From positions 1-64,000 of the forward strand of contig CAUJIK010000011.1 of NCBI GenBank assembly GCA_963205255.1: a stretch of 64,000 nucleotides of DNA. The letters run 5' to 3'. Origin of the DNA: Pseudomonadota bacterium (lineage in GTDB: Bacteria > Pseudomonadota > Gammaproteobacteria > Steroidobacterales > Steroidobacteraceae). The notes beneath the pieces were generated by a model that was not told the origin of the DNA, did no database searches, and was given only the letters and a program-made list of their open reading frames with translations. Each line of letters opens with the position of its first letter. Position 1 is the stretch's first letter. Positions 21,973-31,342 of this stretch are shown piece by piece. A program made the position numbers and the translations under genes.

Positions 21973-22789
21973 GTGTTCCGGCTCCCCGGTTCAGAAGAAT
22001 GATGGCCCAGATGAACAGCGCCGCCACACAGGCCGCCATGATGGCGAAGGCGCTGGCCAGGCTCACGTCGCTGACACCCAGGAAGCCGTAACGGAAGGCG
22101 TTCACCATGTGCAGGATGGGATTGACCAGCGACAGCTTCTGCGCCCACACGGGCAGCAGGTCCACCGAGTAGAACACGCCGCCGAAGTAGGTCAGCGGCG
22201 TGAGCACGAAGGACGGAATCCAGTTCACCTGATCGAAGTTCTTCGCGAACACGGCATTGATGAGCCCACCCAGCGAGAATACGGCCGAAGTCAGCAGCAT
22301 GGCCGCGATCACCACGCCAAGGTTGTGCACCTGCAGGTGATGCGAGTGCATGTAGGTGAACACCAGCGCGACGGCGGTCACCACCAGCCCCACCATGGCG
22401 CCGCGGATCAGCCCGCCGCACACATAGCCCAGCGCGATCACCCAGTTGGGCAGCGGCGAGACCAGCAGCTCCTCGATGTGCTTGCCGAACTTGGCGCCGA
22501 AGAAGGACGACACCACATTGCCGTAGGAGTTGGTGATCACCGACATCATGATGAGGCCGGGCGCGATGTAGGCGATGTAGTCGATGCCCTGCATGGGGCC
22601 GATGCGGCGGCCGACCAGGCTGCCGAAGATGATGAAGTAGAGCGTGGTGGTCACCGCCGGCGGCATCAGCGTCTGCAGCCAGATGCGGACGATGCGGCTG
22701 TATTCGCGGATCACGATGGTGCGGAAGCCCACCCACTGGATGGCGGCCATGGACATCTGCGAAACGCTCATGCCGGGAGAAACGCTCAT
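21965..22789 (-). CDS. yadH: ABC-2 type permease (YadH family)
   Basis: 274 aa with six predicted transmembrane helices and ABC-2 features: [35 protein letters not shown] at the N-terminus and [20 protein letters not shown] in the centre. Inner-membrane half of an exporter with the ATPase encoded just upstream (ATGA overlap). The substrate of YadGH is not established. Confidence 0.92.
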   Translation of the reverse strand: MSVSPGMSVSQMSMAAIQWVGFRTIVIREYSRIVRIWLQTLMPPAVTTTLYFIIFGSLVGRRIGPMQGIDYIAYIAPGLIMMSVITNSYGNVVSSFFGAKFGKHIEELLVSPLPNWVIALGYVCGGLIRGAMVGLVVTAVALVFTYMHSHHLQVHNLGVVIAAMLLTSAVFSLGGLINAVFAKNFDQVNWIPSFVLTPLTYFGGVFYSVDLLPVWAQKLSLVNPILHMVNAFRYGFLGVSDVSLASAFAIMAACVAALFIWAIILLNRGAGTRD

Positions 22790-23703
22790 GCCGCGCGATT
22801 CTCCACCAGGCGCATGAACATCTCCTCCAGCCGGTTCACCTTGTTGCGCATCGACAGCACCTCGATGCCCTGCGCCGACAGCAGCGAGAAGATCTCGTTG
22901 AGGCTCTGCTCCTTCGACATCTCGATCTCGAGGGTGTGGTCATCCACCATCACCGTGCGGTAGCCCTGCAGCCGCGGAAGCGCGGCCAGCGGATCGCGCA
23001 GGCTGAACAGGAAGCTCTCGGTGTGCAGCCGACGCAGCAGGCTGCTCATGCGGTCACGCTCGATGATGCGGCCGCCGTCGATGATGGCGATGTTGCGGCA
23101 CAGGTTCTCCGCCTCTTCGAGATAGTGCGTGGTGAGAATGATGGTCGTGCCCTGCTCGTTGATGGTGCGCAGGAATTCCCACATGGAACGGCGGATCTCG
23201 ATGTCCACGCCGGCGGTGGGCTCGTCCAGGATCAGCAGCCGCGGCTCGTGCATCAGCGCGCGCGCAATCATCAGCCGCCGCTTCATGCCGCCGGAAAGCG
23301 AGCGCGCGATTTCCTTGCGCTTGTCCCACAGATGCAGCTGCCGCAGGTATTTCTCGGCGCGCTCGCGCGCCAGGCCGCGCTCCACGCCATAGAAGCCGGC
23401 CTGGTTGACCACGATGGTCTCCGGCGACTCGAACATGTTGAAGTTGATCTCCTGCGGCACGATGCCGATGCAGGACTTGGCGCGCCCCAGCTCCCGATCC
23501 ATGTCGTGGCCAAACACACCCACCGTGCCGCCGGATTTGGTGACCAGCGAGGTGACGATGCCGATCAGTGTGGTCTTGCCGGCGCCGTTCGGACCCAGCA
23601 GCGCGAAGAAGTCACCCTCTTCCACATCGAGGTCGATGCCCTTGAGGGCATGGACACCATTCCTGTACGTCTTGGTGAGACCGCGAACCGAGAGAGCATG
23701 CAT
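22786..23703 (-). CDS. yadG: ABC transporter ATP-binding protein (YadG family)
   Basis: 305 aa. Walker A GPNGAGKTT (near residue 40), Q-loop IVPQEINFN, signature LSGGMKRRLMIARAL, Walker B LLILDEPTAGVD and H-loop TTHYLEEAE. A C-terminal extension follows (about residues 235-305). It energises the YadH permease. First gene of yadG-yadH-pyrF on the minus strand. Confidence 0.94.
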   Translation of the reverse strand: MHALSVRGLTKTYRNGVHALKGIDLDVEEGDFFALLGPNGAGKTTLIGIVTSLVTKSGGTVGVFGHDMDRELGRAKSCIGIVPQEINFNMFESPETIVVNQAGFYGVERGLARERAEKYLRQLHLWDKRKEIARSLSGGMKRRLMIARALMHEPRLLILDEPTAGVDIEIRRSMWEFLRTINEQGTTIILTTHYLEEAENLCRNIAIIDGGRIIERDRMSSLLRRLHTESFLFSLRDPLAALPRLQGYRTVMVDDHTLEIEMSKEQSLNEIFSLLSAQGIEVLSMRNKVNRLEEMFMRLVENRAA

Positions 23704-23741
23704 AGGCGCGGCATTCTAGAAGATTCCAGTCGCGCCGGACC

Positions 23742-23778
23742 CAAAGAAAAGGGCCCCGTGCCGGCGCACGGAGCCCTT
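23742..23778 (-). terminator. Rho-independent terminator of the CsgG-domain gene
   Basis: On the minus strand AAGGGC-CCGTGC arms pair (23749-23778, one internal mismatch, short CGCCGG-type loop) and are followed by TTTTCTTT. It lies 34 bases past the stop of the CsgG-domain gene and ahead of yadG. Confidence 0.75.
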
Positions 23779-23811
23779 GACCGTCTCAGTGGGGCCGGTC
23801 AGGCGCGAAGG

Positions 23812-24735
23812 CTACCTGGCCAGCTGCAGCAACCCCATGGGCACCCAGCCCTCATTGCCCAGTTCGTCCTGCACCTTCCAGAACGGGCCCTGCTTCTCGC
23901 CCGTGGGATAGAGCATGGCGCCCGCGTCCAGGTCGCGCAGCGCCTGGCCGGAATTGCTCGGGCTGGGCATCAGCTTGCCGGGCTTGGCCATGCTGACGGC
24001 CTGCTGCACATTGTCGGCCTTGGCGTCGGGCTGGATCGCGCGCACGTCATTGACCAGCTTCACGAAGGCGTCGAGATAGGCCATGGTGACCACCTGGCCG
24101 ATCTCGGTGTTGGCGTAGCTGCTGGCGCCGCCGGCCGCGAATCCGCCGAAGAAGGCGCCGCCACCACCGCCCCAGCCCAGGTCGGTCTTCTTGGCGCTGC
24201 CCTGCTGAAGCGAAACCTGCTCGGTGGAGCGCACGTCGGTGAGCGTGAGCACCACGTCAGCCGTCTTGCTCTTCAGGCTGATGCCGCCGACGACCGCGCC
24301 GGCCACGCCGCCGATCACGCCGCCCAGCAGGCCGCCGATGTTCTTGCCGCCGGCGCGCGCGTTCTTGTTGACGACGTCGGGGACCAGCACATAGTCGGCC
24401 GCCCTCATCTGCCCTTTGCCCACATTCGAGCCGCCGCGCAGCTCGCCGCCGCCGGCCAGCTCCCGCTCGGCCTGCGCCGCGGCCAGACCCTTGCCGCGAT
24501 CCACCAGCGTGAAGCAGTTGGACTGCGCGACGAACACCTTGATGAGGGCTTCGGGCGACTCCAGGCCCAGTTCCTGCCACCAGCGCACTCCCGGCTCGGT
24601 GACCGCCAGCGTGCCGATGCGGCTGTCGCACCTGGGAATTTCGGGCGGGGCCTTGTCCGCGGCCTGCGCGGACGTCGCGGCGCACAGCGCGGTGACGGCA
24701 GCGGCCAGAAGATGGTGTTTCCGGCTTTCCTTCAT
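23812..24735 (-). CDS. Secreted CsgG-domain protein with C-terminal SH3-like segment
   Basis: 307 aa from ATG 24735 with GAGG nine bases upstream; the frame extends further up but overlaps terC. Signal peptide residues 1-26 (AATSAQA). Residues 35-220 follow the CsgG fold (curli-secretion channel family): SRIGTLAVTEPG, FTLVDRGKGLAAAQAERELAGG, MRAADYVLVPDV, then a glycine-rich stretch GGLLGGVIGGVAGAVVGG and DVVLTLTDVRSTEQV. No lipobox Cys, unlike CsgG. The last 60 residues (ALRDLDAGAMLYPTG, WKVQDELGNEGWVP) look like an SH3b domain. No curli genes are nearby. Confidence 0.75.
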   Translation of the reverse strand: MKESRKHHLLAAAVTALCAATSAQAADKAPPEIPRCDSRIGTLAVTEPGVRWWQELGLESPEALIKVFVAQSNCFTLVDRGKGLAAAQAERELAGGGELRGGSNVGKGQMRAADYVLVPDVVNKNARAGGKNIGGLLGGVIGGVAGAVVGGISLKSKTADVVLTLTDVRSTEQVSLQQGSAKKTDLGWGGGGGAFFGGFAAGGASSYANTEIGQVVTMAYLDAFVKLVNDVRAIQPDAKADNVQQAVSMAKPGKLMPSPSNSGQALRDLDAGAMLYPTGEKQGPFWKVQDELGNEGWVPMGLLQLAR

Positions 24736-24874
24736 GACAGATTTCCTCGCCTGTTCTGGAATTGGGTTGGATCGGGAAGCGGTGCGGGACCGGCAGGCCG
24801 TGAGACTATCGGCAGCCCATGGCGCGGAAGGTAGCACATGCCATAATCCGCGGAAATCATTGCCGGAATCGTGA

Positions 24875-25639
24875 ATGGATAGCCTGCTTGTCCTGGCCGC
24901 CGACCCTGCCGCATGGCTGGCTCTCGTCACCCTCATCGCCATGGAAGTGGTGCTGGGCATCGACAACCTCATCTTCATCTCCATCCTGACCAACAAGCTG
25001 CCCGAGAACTACCGGGCGCGGGCACGGCGAATCGGCATTTCGCTGGCGCTGGTGATGCGGCTGGCGCTGCTGGGCATGGTCGCCATCATCGTCAAGATGA
25101 CCGCGCCGGTCTTCGAGGCCTTCGGCCAGGCCTTCTCCTGGCGCGACCTCATCCTGCTGGCCGGCGGCCTGTTCCTGATCTGGAAGGCCACCAAGGAAAT
25201 CCATCACAACGTCGACATGGACGCCGGCCCCGATGTGTTCGAGCCCACCGCCCGCATCGGCGTCGCGGCAGCCATCGGCCAGATCATCGTGCTCGACATC
25301 GTGTTCTCGGTCGACAGCATCGTCACCGCCGTGGGCATGACCGACCACGTGCCCATCATGGTGATCGCCGTGGTGATCACGGTCGGCATCATGCTGTTCG
25401 CCGCCACGCCGCTGGCGAACTTTATCCACAACAATCCCACGCTGGTGATGCTGGCGCTGGGCTTCCTGCTGCTGATCGGCACCATGCTGGTGGCGGAGGC
25501 CTTCGGCGCCCACATCCCGAAGGCCTACATCTACAGCGCCATGGCCTTCTCGGTGTTCGTGGAGCTGCTGAACATGCGCGCCCGGCGCGCCCGGCGCCTG
25601 CGCCGCGCCGGCGGGGACGACACCCCGCCGGCGCACTGA
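24875..25639 (+). CDS. TerC-family integral membrane protein
   Basis: 254 aa with seven hydrophobic helices. TerC signature residues are [13 protein letters not shown] in helix 1 and [19 protein letters not shown] in the central helix, both with conserved membrane Asp. This is the YgdQ/YoaE-like branch without a CBS domain. TerC proteins are linked to metal (Mn2+) export and tellurite resistance. A basic C-terminal tail ([14 protein letters not shown]) faces the cytoplasm. Divergent from the CsgG gene across 139 bases, with the bile-acid-symporter-like gene 16 bases downstream. Confidence 0.88.
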   Translation: MDSLLVLAADPAAWLALVTLIAMEVVLGIDNLIFISILTNKLPENYRARARRIGISLALVMRLALLGMVAIIVKMTAPVFEAFGQAFSWRDLILLAGGLFLIWKATKEIHHNVDMDAGPDVFEPTARIGVAAAIGQIIVLDIVFSVDSIVTAVGMTDHVPIMVIAVVITVGIMLFAATPLANFIHNNPTLVMLALGFLLLIGTMLVAEAFGAHIPKAYIYSAMAFSVFVELLNMRARRARRLRRAGGDDTPPAH

Positions 25640-25655
25640 ACGCGCGATACGGCAG

Positions 25656-26630
25656 ATGCTGTCGCTGCGGCGCCTGCTGCCCGATCCCTTCGTCCTGACG
25701 CTGGTCGGCGTGCTGCTGCTCGCCACCTTCATGCCGGCGTCGGGCCGCGCGGCAGACACGCTGGGCGTGGTGGCGACGACCGCCATCGTGATGCTGTTCT
25801 TTCTGCACGGCCTGCGTCTGCCGCGCGACAACCTGCTCGCCGCGCTCACCCACTGGCGTCTGCATCTGGCCATCCTCGGCACCACCTTCGTGGCGCTGCC
25901 GCTTTTCAGTCTCGCGCTGTCGGCCGTCTGGCCCTCGCTGCTGCCGGCGGGGCTGTGGGCCGGCGTGCTGTTCCTGGCGACGCTGCCCTCGACAGTGCAG
26001 ATGTCGATAGCGCTGACTTCCATGGCCGGCGGCAATGTCGCCGCCAGCGTGGCCGCCGCCGCGGCCTCCAACCTGCTGGGCGTCATCGCGACGCCGCTGG
26101 TCGCCGGGCTGCTGCTCTCCGCCAGTGGCGGCGGCGTGCCGCTGTCGGGAATCTGGAAGATCGTGATGCAGCTGCTGCTGCCCTTCATTGCCGGCCACCT
26201 GATGCGTCCGCTGCTGAGCGGCTGGGCCACTCGCCAGAGGGCATTGCTGTCGTGGGCCGACCGGGCGACCGTGCTGATCGCCGTCTACACCGCCTTCTCG
26301 GCAGCCGTCATCCAGGGGCTATGGAAGCAGTTCGCGCCCATGACCGTCGTCGCGCTGCTGCTGGTGTGCGTGGTGCTGCTGGGCCTGGTGCTGGGATGGA
26401 CCGGATTGCTGGCGCGCTGGCTCGGCCTTGCTCCCGCGGATGCCCGCTCGCTGCGCTATGCCGGCGCCACCAAGAGCCTGGTCAGCGGCGTACCCATGGC
26501 GAAGGTGCTGTTCCCCTCTGCCGAGATCGGGCTGGTCATGCTGCCGATCATGATCTACCACCAGTTGCAGCTGATGATCGGCGCCATGCTGGCGCGCCGC
26601 CAGGGAAACCAGACCCATGATCCCGTTTAG
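25656..26630 (+). CDS. yfeH: YfeH-like putative bile acid:sodium symporter family protein
   Basis: 324 aa with about nine transmembrane helices. The SBF-like (PF13593) pattern is seen in TAIVMLFFLHGLRLPRDNLLAAL, LATLPSTVQMSIALTSMAGGNVAASVAAAAASNLLGV (crossing-helix region) and GATKSLVSGVPMAKVLFP. Substrate unknown for the YfeH group. Its 3' end overlaps the HD-domain gene by 14 bases, so they are cotranslated. Confidence 0.85.
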   Translation: MLSLRRLLPDPFVLTLVGVLLLATFMPASGRAADTLGVVATTAIVMLFFLHGLRLPRDNLLAALTHWRLHLAILGTTFVALPLFSLALSAVWPSLLPAGLWAGVLFLATLPSTVQMSIALTSMAGGNVAASVAAAAASNLLGVIATPLVAGLLLSASGGGVPLSGIWKIVMQLLLPFIAGHLMRPLLSGWATRQRALLSWADRATVLIAVYTAFSAAVIQGLWKQFAPMTVVALLLVCVVLLGLVLGWTGLLARWLGLAPADARSLRYAGATKSLVSGVPMAKVLFPSAEIGLVMLPIMIYHQLQLMIGAMLARRQGNQTHDPV

Positions 26631-27381
26631 GAAAACGCCGCGGTTCATCTCTCCCGCCGAAGCTCCGCAGTCGGAGCATGAGCGCATGGCGTTGCCGCAG
26701 CCCATCGCGAACTTCCATGTCGATGGCTACCACGATCCGGAACCTGCGATGACGGCGCGCATGCACCAGGAAGGCAGCGTGTTCATGATGGGCCAGAACC
26801 CGGCCCTGCCGGTGATGCCCGACAAGCCCACGCTGCTCGACTTCTTCCACTACCGTTTCTGCGACATCGCCTTCCGCCACCTGCTGCAATCGGCGAAAAG
26901 CGCACTGGATGCCGGCCAGAGCGAGACGGTGATCGTTGCCTGCCTGCTGCACGACATCGCCTGCGGCGCGCTGCTGCGCGTGGATCATGGCTACTGGGGC
27001 GCGCAGATGCTCGCGCCCTATGTCAGCGAGGAGATCACCTGGGCGGTGAAATACCACCAGGCGCTGCGCTATTTCGCGGACGACTCCGTGGGCTTCAAAT
27101 ACCCCGACGCCTACGACAAGTTCTTTGGCCCCGGCTACGCCATCCCCGAATACCTGCACCAGGCGCACCGGGAGGCGCGCAACCACAAGTGGTACATGAC
27201 CTCGCGCCTGGTCACCCTCCACGACGTCTACAGCTTCCGCGATGACGTGCACGTGGATCCGGAGATCTTCACCGACATGATCGGCCGGCATTTCCGCCAG
27301 CCGGAGGAAGGGCTGGGGTTCGACAATTCGCCCGTGGCGCACATGTGGCGCTCGATGATCTGGCCGAACAACTTCCTCTAG
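26617..27381 (+). CDS. HD-domain protein, PhnZ/MIOX-like
   Basis: 254 aa, cytoplasmic. Metal-ligand pattern: His in AFRHLLQSA, His-Asp in CLLHDIACG, His in VDHGYWGAQML, and His in WAVKYHQALRYF. This spacing (H...HD...H...H) is closer to the mixed-valent diiron HD oxygenases (PhnZ, MIOX) than to nucleotidases, but that is inference. N-terminal region PIANFHVDGYHDPEPAM is unassigned. Reaction unknown; coupled to yfeH. Confidence 0.7.
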   Translation: MIPFRKTPRFISPAEAPQSEHERMALPQPIANFHVDGYHDPEPAMTARMHQEGSVFMMGQNPALPVMPDKPTLLDFFHYRFCDIAFRHLLQSAKSALDAGQSETVIVACLLHDIACGALLRVDHGYWGAQMLAPYVSEEITWAVKYHQALRYFADDSVGFKYPDAYDKFFGPGYAIPEYLHQAHREARNHKWYMTSRLVTLHDVYSFRDDVHVDPEIFTDMIGRHFRQPEEGLGFDNSPVAHMWRSMIWPNNFL

Positions 27382-27427
27382 AAAAAATCAGGGCCTGCAC
27401 AGCCATTCGCATGGCGTGAACAGGCCC
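27382..27427 (-). terminator. Terminator of the TonB-dependent receptor gene
   Basis: GGGCCTG (27391-27397) pairs with CAGGCCC (27421-27427), with a nested GCCAT/ATGGC stem inside. On the minus strand it is followed by TGATTTTTTC. It lies 31 bases past the receptor stop and may also slow transcription from the plus strand. Confidence 0.7.
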
Positions 27428-27458
27428 CGATCGACATCAGCAGACTGACGCCCGCGGA

Positions 27459-29702
27459 TTACATCGTGTGGAGCGTCATCTCCAGACCGATGGTGCGCGG
27501 ACGATTCACGTACACCCATGCCGGCGTGACCGAGTCGATCTGCGTGTTCACCTGGGCGCGGGTATCACCCAGGTTGCGGCCATACAGGCGCAGATCCCAG
27601 CGGTCGTTGAACGACAGCGTCGCCGAGGCATTGAGCAGCGTGTACGCCGGCCCCGGGATGTTGAGGTTCTGGCGGTAGGTCATGTTCGCGACCTTGCCCA
27701 CGTGCTGGATATTCGCATGCAGGTCCAGCCCCAGGTTGGTGCCCAGCTGCCAGCCGTAGTTGACCGCACCCGACAGCGTGAACCGCGGGGTGTTGTCCAG
27801 CTGCGTGCCGGAAACCGGCGAGCCGTTGGCTTCCACCAGGCCCTTGGTCAGCTCCGCCTTGAGGAAGGTGGCCGCGAGGTTCACGTCCAGCCCGCGCACC
27901 GGGCGCGCGGTGACCTCGAACTCCATGCCGGTGGACTGCGCGCAGCGGCCCTTGCAGTTGAGCACACCTTCGAAGGCGCCGTTGAAGAAGTCACCCGAGT
28001 ACTGCATGTCGAACCAGTTTATGTGGTACGCGGCGACATTCAGCTGCAGGCGGCGATCGAGCCACTCGCTCTTCATGCCCAGTTCGTAGTTCCAGGTGTA
28101 GTCCGGGCCGAACGCGGGCGGCAGCTCCGGCACCACCTGGTTGACCGTGCCGCCGGCACGGTAACCCTGCGACGCCGTGACGTAGCCGAGCAGGTCATCG
28201 GTGAACTTGTAGTTCACGGCCAGCTTGTAGATGGCCTTGGACTCATCGGCATGCAGCGTGGTCACGCCGGTCTCGCCGCCCAGGCGCATGAAGCCGACGA
28301 AGGCCTTCGCGTGGTCGACGCGATCGTTCTTGAACACGCGCGCGCCGGCGGTGGCGGACAGCTGCGGGTTGAAGTCCCAGGTCAGCTCGCCGTAAGCCGC
28401 CTTCTGCGTCAGCGTGAAGTCGGCGATGCGGTGGTACCAGGGCGCAATGCCTGGCTCGATCAGGCCGTTGGCGGCATTGGTTTCGAAGAAGGCGTTGGCG
28501 ATGTCCACCTTCCTGTCCTGGTACAGCAGGCCGGCCACGGCATGCCAGGGACCTTCGGAGTTGGTCACCAGCCGCACCTCGGTGGTGTTCATGCGCGTCT
28601 TCTGCCGCGACTCGAACACGCCCTGCGGGATGATATCCACCATCGGGAAGGCTTCGATGGACTGCAGGAAGCTAAAGAAGTCCGGCAGACCGGCGATGTC
28701 CTGGTCGTCGGTGTTGTCGCGATCGAACCATGACTGCGCCAGCGTCAGGTTGAAGCGGTCGAAGTTGTGCACGTAGTTCAGGCCGGCCATCTTGGTCGCG
28801 TCCTTGCGCGGCTGGCGGGCAGGTGCGTCATTGGTCAGCGCGCCGGCAGCTGGATAGGGCGTGACGCCGATAGTGGCATCGAACGGCCGCTCGATGGCCT
28901 GGTCCGCGGCATCCATGTTCTGCGAGAAGAACTGCCCGGTGAGGGTGCCGCGATCCGAGACCGCCCAGCTGGCATTCAGGCGCATGCCCACCTGATCGAC
29001 GCTGTTGACGTCCTTCAGGCCCAGGTAGGAGTTGTCGATGAAGCCGCCGTCATGGGCCTTGTAGCCCACCAGGCGCACCGCGAGGCGATCGTCGATCACC
29101 GGCATGTTGATCATGCCCTTGATGGCGTAGCTGGCCGCGCCATGCGCGGTGGTGGAGCCGTCGAGCACCACCTTGCTCTCGGCCCTGGAAAGATCAGCCT
29201 GCTTGGTGATCACGCGGACCACGCCCGCCAGCGCGGACGAGCCGTACAGCGTGCTCTGCGGGCCGCGCAGCACCTCGACGCGGTCGGCGTCGAACACATA
29301 GAGGTCGGTCTGACGGCCGGCGGCCGCAGCGGCGCTTTCGCCCGAGCCGGTGGTCGGCATGCCGTCGTAGTAGAGGCCGACGGTGGATTCGCCCGCGCCC
29401 ACCAGACCACGGATGAAGATGGTCTTCTGGCCGGGACCGGCGTCGATCACATTCAGGCCGGGGACATTGCGCGAGATGTCCATGAACTCGGTGATGTTGC
29501 GCTTCTCGAGCTCGGCGCCGCCGAGCACGCCGATGCTGGCGCCCACCGACTGCAGGTTCTCGCCGCGATAGTTCGCGGTGACCACGACCTCATCGAGCTG
29601 GGCGCTGCTGTCGTCCGCGACCTGGGCGGCCGCGAGGCCGGAATGCGCGACTGCGCCCAGAACGGCTAACCTGACCACGTTACGTACTGTGGCATTGCTC
29701 AC
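27459..29702 (-). CDS. TonB-dependent outer-membrane receptor
   Basis: 747 aa. Signal peptide residues 1-26 (AHSGLAAAQ). TonB box LDEVVVTAN near residue 36, then the plug domain (ASIGVLGGAELEKRNITEFMDISRNVPGLNV, GPGQKTIFIRGL, VEVLRGPQSTLYGSSALAGVVRVITKQ). The beta-barrel ends in RTIGLEMTLHTM with an aromatic-poor last strand. This is the receptor type abundant in Sphingomonads and Steroidobacter-like organisms. Ligand unknown; no transporter or regulator gene adjoins to suggest one. Confidence 0.92.
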   Translation of the reverse strand: MSNATVRNVVRLAVLGAVAHSGLAAAQVADDSSAQLDEVVVTANYRGENLQSVGASIGVLGGAELEKRNITEFMDISRNVPGLNVIDAGPGQKTIFIRGLVGAGESTVGLYYDGMPTTGSGESAAAAAGRQTDLYVFDADRVEVLRGPQSTLYGSSALAGVVRVITKQADLSRAESKVVLDGSTTAHGAASYAIKGMINMPVIDDRLAVRLVGYKAHDGGFIDNSYLGLKDVNSVDQVGMRLNASWAVSDRGTLTGQFFSQNMDAADQAIERPFDATIGVTPYPAAGALTNDAPARQPRKDATKMAGLNYVHNFDRFNLTLAQSWFDRDNTDDQDIAGLPDFFSFLQSIEAFPMVDIIPQGVFESRQKTRMNTTEVRLVTNSEGPWHAVAGLLYQDRKVDIANAFFETNAANGLIEPGIAPWYHRIADFTLTQKAAYGELTWDFNPQLSATAGARVFKNDRVDHAKAFVGFMRLGGETGVTTLHADESKAIYKLAVNYKFTDDLLGYVTASQGYRAGGTVNQVVPELPPAFGPDYTWNYELGMKSEWLDRRLQLNVAAYHINWFDMQYSGDFFNGAFEGVLNCKGRCAQSTGMEFEVTARPVRGLDVNLAATFLKAELTKGLVEANGSPVSGTQLDNTPRFTLSGAVNYGWQLGTNLGLDLHANIQHVGKVANMTYRQNLNIPGPAYTLLNASATLSFNDRWDLRLYGRNLGDTRAQVNTQIDSVTPAWVYVNRPRTIGLEMTLHTM

Positions 29703-29941
29703 TTGTTTGATTCCTCACTGGAGATTGTTGTGATTTTGAGACTGCTTGACCGTCACGCCTTGCGCATTGGCAATGGGCCGGAACCGCCCTGGATCGCGGG
29801 CGCTGGCCATGCGTGAAACGATTGCATTCGCGCAGTCTAATGCGTCGCAGACCAGAACGTTAAGAAATAAATAAAAATCGCGTCAATGATCTGCAATGTG
29901 TTCCGTCACACGAGATTGTTGCGCAAATAATACTGACGGCG
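29703..29941 (-). promoter_or_regulatory. AT-rich region upstream of the TonB-dependent receptor
   Basis: 239 bases, markedly AT-rich between 29860 and 29935. TTGACG with an 18-base spacer to TAACGT on the minus strand is a possible promoter, but weak. ACTGAC-GGC-GTCAGT (29932-29946) straddles the stop of the oxidase gene and is followed on the minus strand by ATTATTT; it may terminate the long operon upstream. No ORF is supported. Confidence 0.4.
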
Positions 29942-31342
29942 TCAGTTGAACAGCTTGCCCGGATTGAGGATGCCCTTCGGATCCATGGTCTGCTTGATGG
30001 CGCGCATCAGCGCGATTTCCGCCTCGCTGCGCGAGAAATGCAGGAAGGGGATCTTCAGCGAACCAATGCCGTGCTCGGCAGAGATCGAACCGCGGTGTCT
30101 GGCGACGATGCCGTAGACCGCATTTTCGATGTCGAGTTCGGGAACACTGTGCCCCGCCATGCGGACCGACACATGCAGATTGCCGTCGGCGACATGACCG
30201 AAGAACAGCGCGATGAGCTCGGGCCAGCGCGCGGTCAGTTCGGCGCGGATCTCCTCGGCAAGCTCACCGATCTCGCCGGTGGGCACGCTCACATCGAAAC
30301 CCAGCTGCGGCCAGTGCGCACTGTTGGACCACTCGCCCGGTGAATCACGCAGCGCCCACAGCTCGATGGCTTCGCGCTGCGACTGCGCGATGACGGCATC
30401 GGTGACGATGCCCGCCTCGATGGCCTCGGCGATCACTGTCTCGTAGCGCTCCTGGTCCGGCTGCGGATCGGTGCCCAGCGTCTCGATGAGGACATAGGCG
30501 CCGCTGCCCGGCGGCAGCGGCGGCTTGCGCCCCATGTCGAGGGTGGCGAGCTGGTAGAAATCCGGCCACATCACCTCATAGGCGGAAAGCTGCGCGCCGA
30601 AACCGCTGCGCGCGCGGCGCAGCAGATCGAGCACGGCGGCATAGTCGGTCACGGCGCAGATGCCGGTGCAGGCGCTCCTGGGTTTGGGAAACAGGCGCAG
30701 CACCACGGCAGTGATCACACCCAGCGTGCCCTCGGAGCCGATGAACAGCTGCCGCAGGTCATAGCCGGTGTTGTTCTTGATCACCTTGCGCAGCGCGTCG
30801 ATCACGGTGCCATCGGCCAGCACCGCTTCGATGCCCAGCACCAGGTCGCGCGCCATGCCATAGCGCAGCACGCGGTTGCCGCCGGCATTGGTGGCCACAT
30901 TGCCGCCGATCTGGCAGGAACCACGCCCGCCCAGATCCAGCGGGAAGAACAGCTCCGCCGCATCGGCGGCCTTCTGCACCGCCTCCATCACCACGCCGGC
31001 TTCAACGGTGATGGTGCCCGCCTCGACATCGAGCTCCTTGATGGCACGCATGCGTTCCAGCGACAGCACCACACAGGGGCCCACGGGCACGGCGCCGCCG
31101 GCAAGGCCGGTGAGGCCGCCCTGTGGCTGCACGGCAATGCCGCGTTCATTGCAATAGCGCAGCACTGCCGACACCTGTCCGGTGCTGCGCGGATAGACCA
31201 GCGCGAGGATGCCCACATCCTTGCGGCCGCATATGTTGTTGTCACGCGTATGCCGCTCGAGGCTCACGGCATCCGGAGCCACCGCCACCTCTGCGCCCAC
31301 GATCTGCTGCAGATCCTGAAGGACATTCCTCTCATCACTCAT
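29942..31342 (-). CDS. FAD-linked oxidase, D-2-hydroxyglutarate/D-lactate dehydrogenase type
   Basis: 466 aa. VAO-type FAD domain (PQGGLTGLAGGAVP, then FFPLDLGGRGSCQIGGNVATNAGGNRVLRYGMARDLVLGIEAV) and the C-terminal cap with GHVADGNLHVSV and ISAEHGIGSLK, plus the ending MRAIKQTMDPKGILNPGKLF. Substrate could be D-2-hydroxyglutarate, D-lactate or glycolate; no iron-sulfur partner (GlcF-like) is adjacent, which favours the stand-alone D-2-hydroxyacid type. ATGA overlap with the DUF4175 gene makes it the last gene of the MoxR operon. Confidence 0.9.
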   Translation of the reverse strand: MSDERNVLQDLQQIVGAEVAVAPDAVSLERHTRDNNICGRKDVGILALVYPRSTGQVSAVLRYCNERGIAVQPQGGLTGLAGGAVPVGPCVVLSLERMRAIKELDVEAGTITVEAGVVMEAVQKAADAAELFFPLDLGGRGSCQIGGNVATNAGGNRVLRYGMARDLVLGIEAVLADGTVIDALRKVIKNNTGYDLRQLFIGSEGTLGVITAVVLRLFPKPRSACTGICAVTDYAAVLDLLRRARSGFGAQLSAYEVMWPDFYQLATLDMGRKPPLPPGSGAYVLIETLGTDPQPDQERYETVIAEAIEAGIVTDAVIAQSQREAIELWALRDSPGEWSNSAHWPQLGFDVSVPTGEIGELAEEIRAELTARWPELIALFFGHVADGNLHVSVRMAGHSVPELDIENAVYGIVARHRGSISAEHGIGSLKIPFLHFSRSEAEIALMRAIKQTMDPKGILNPGKLFN

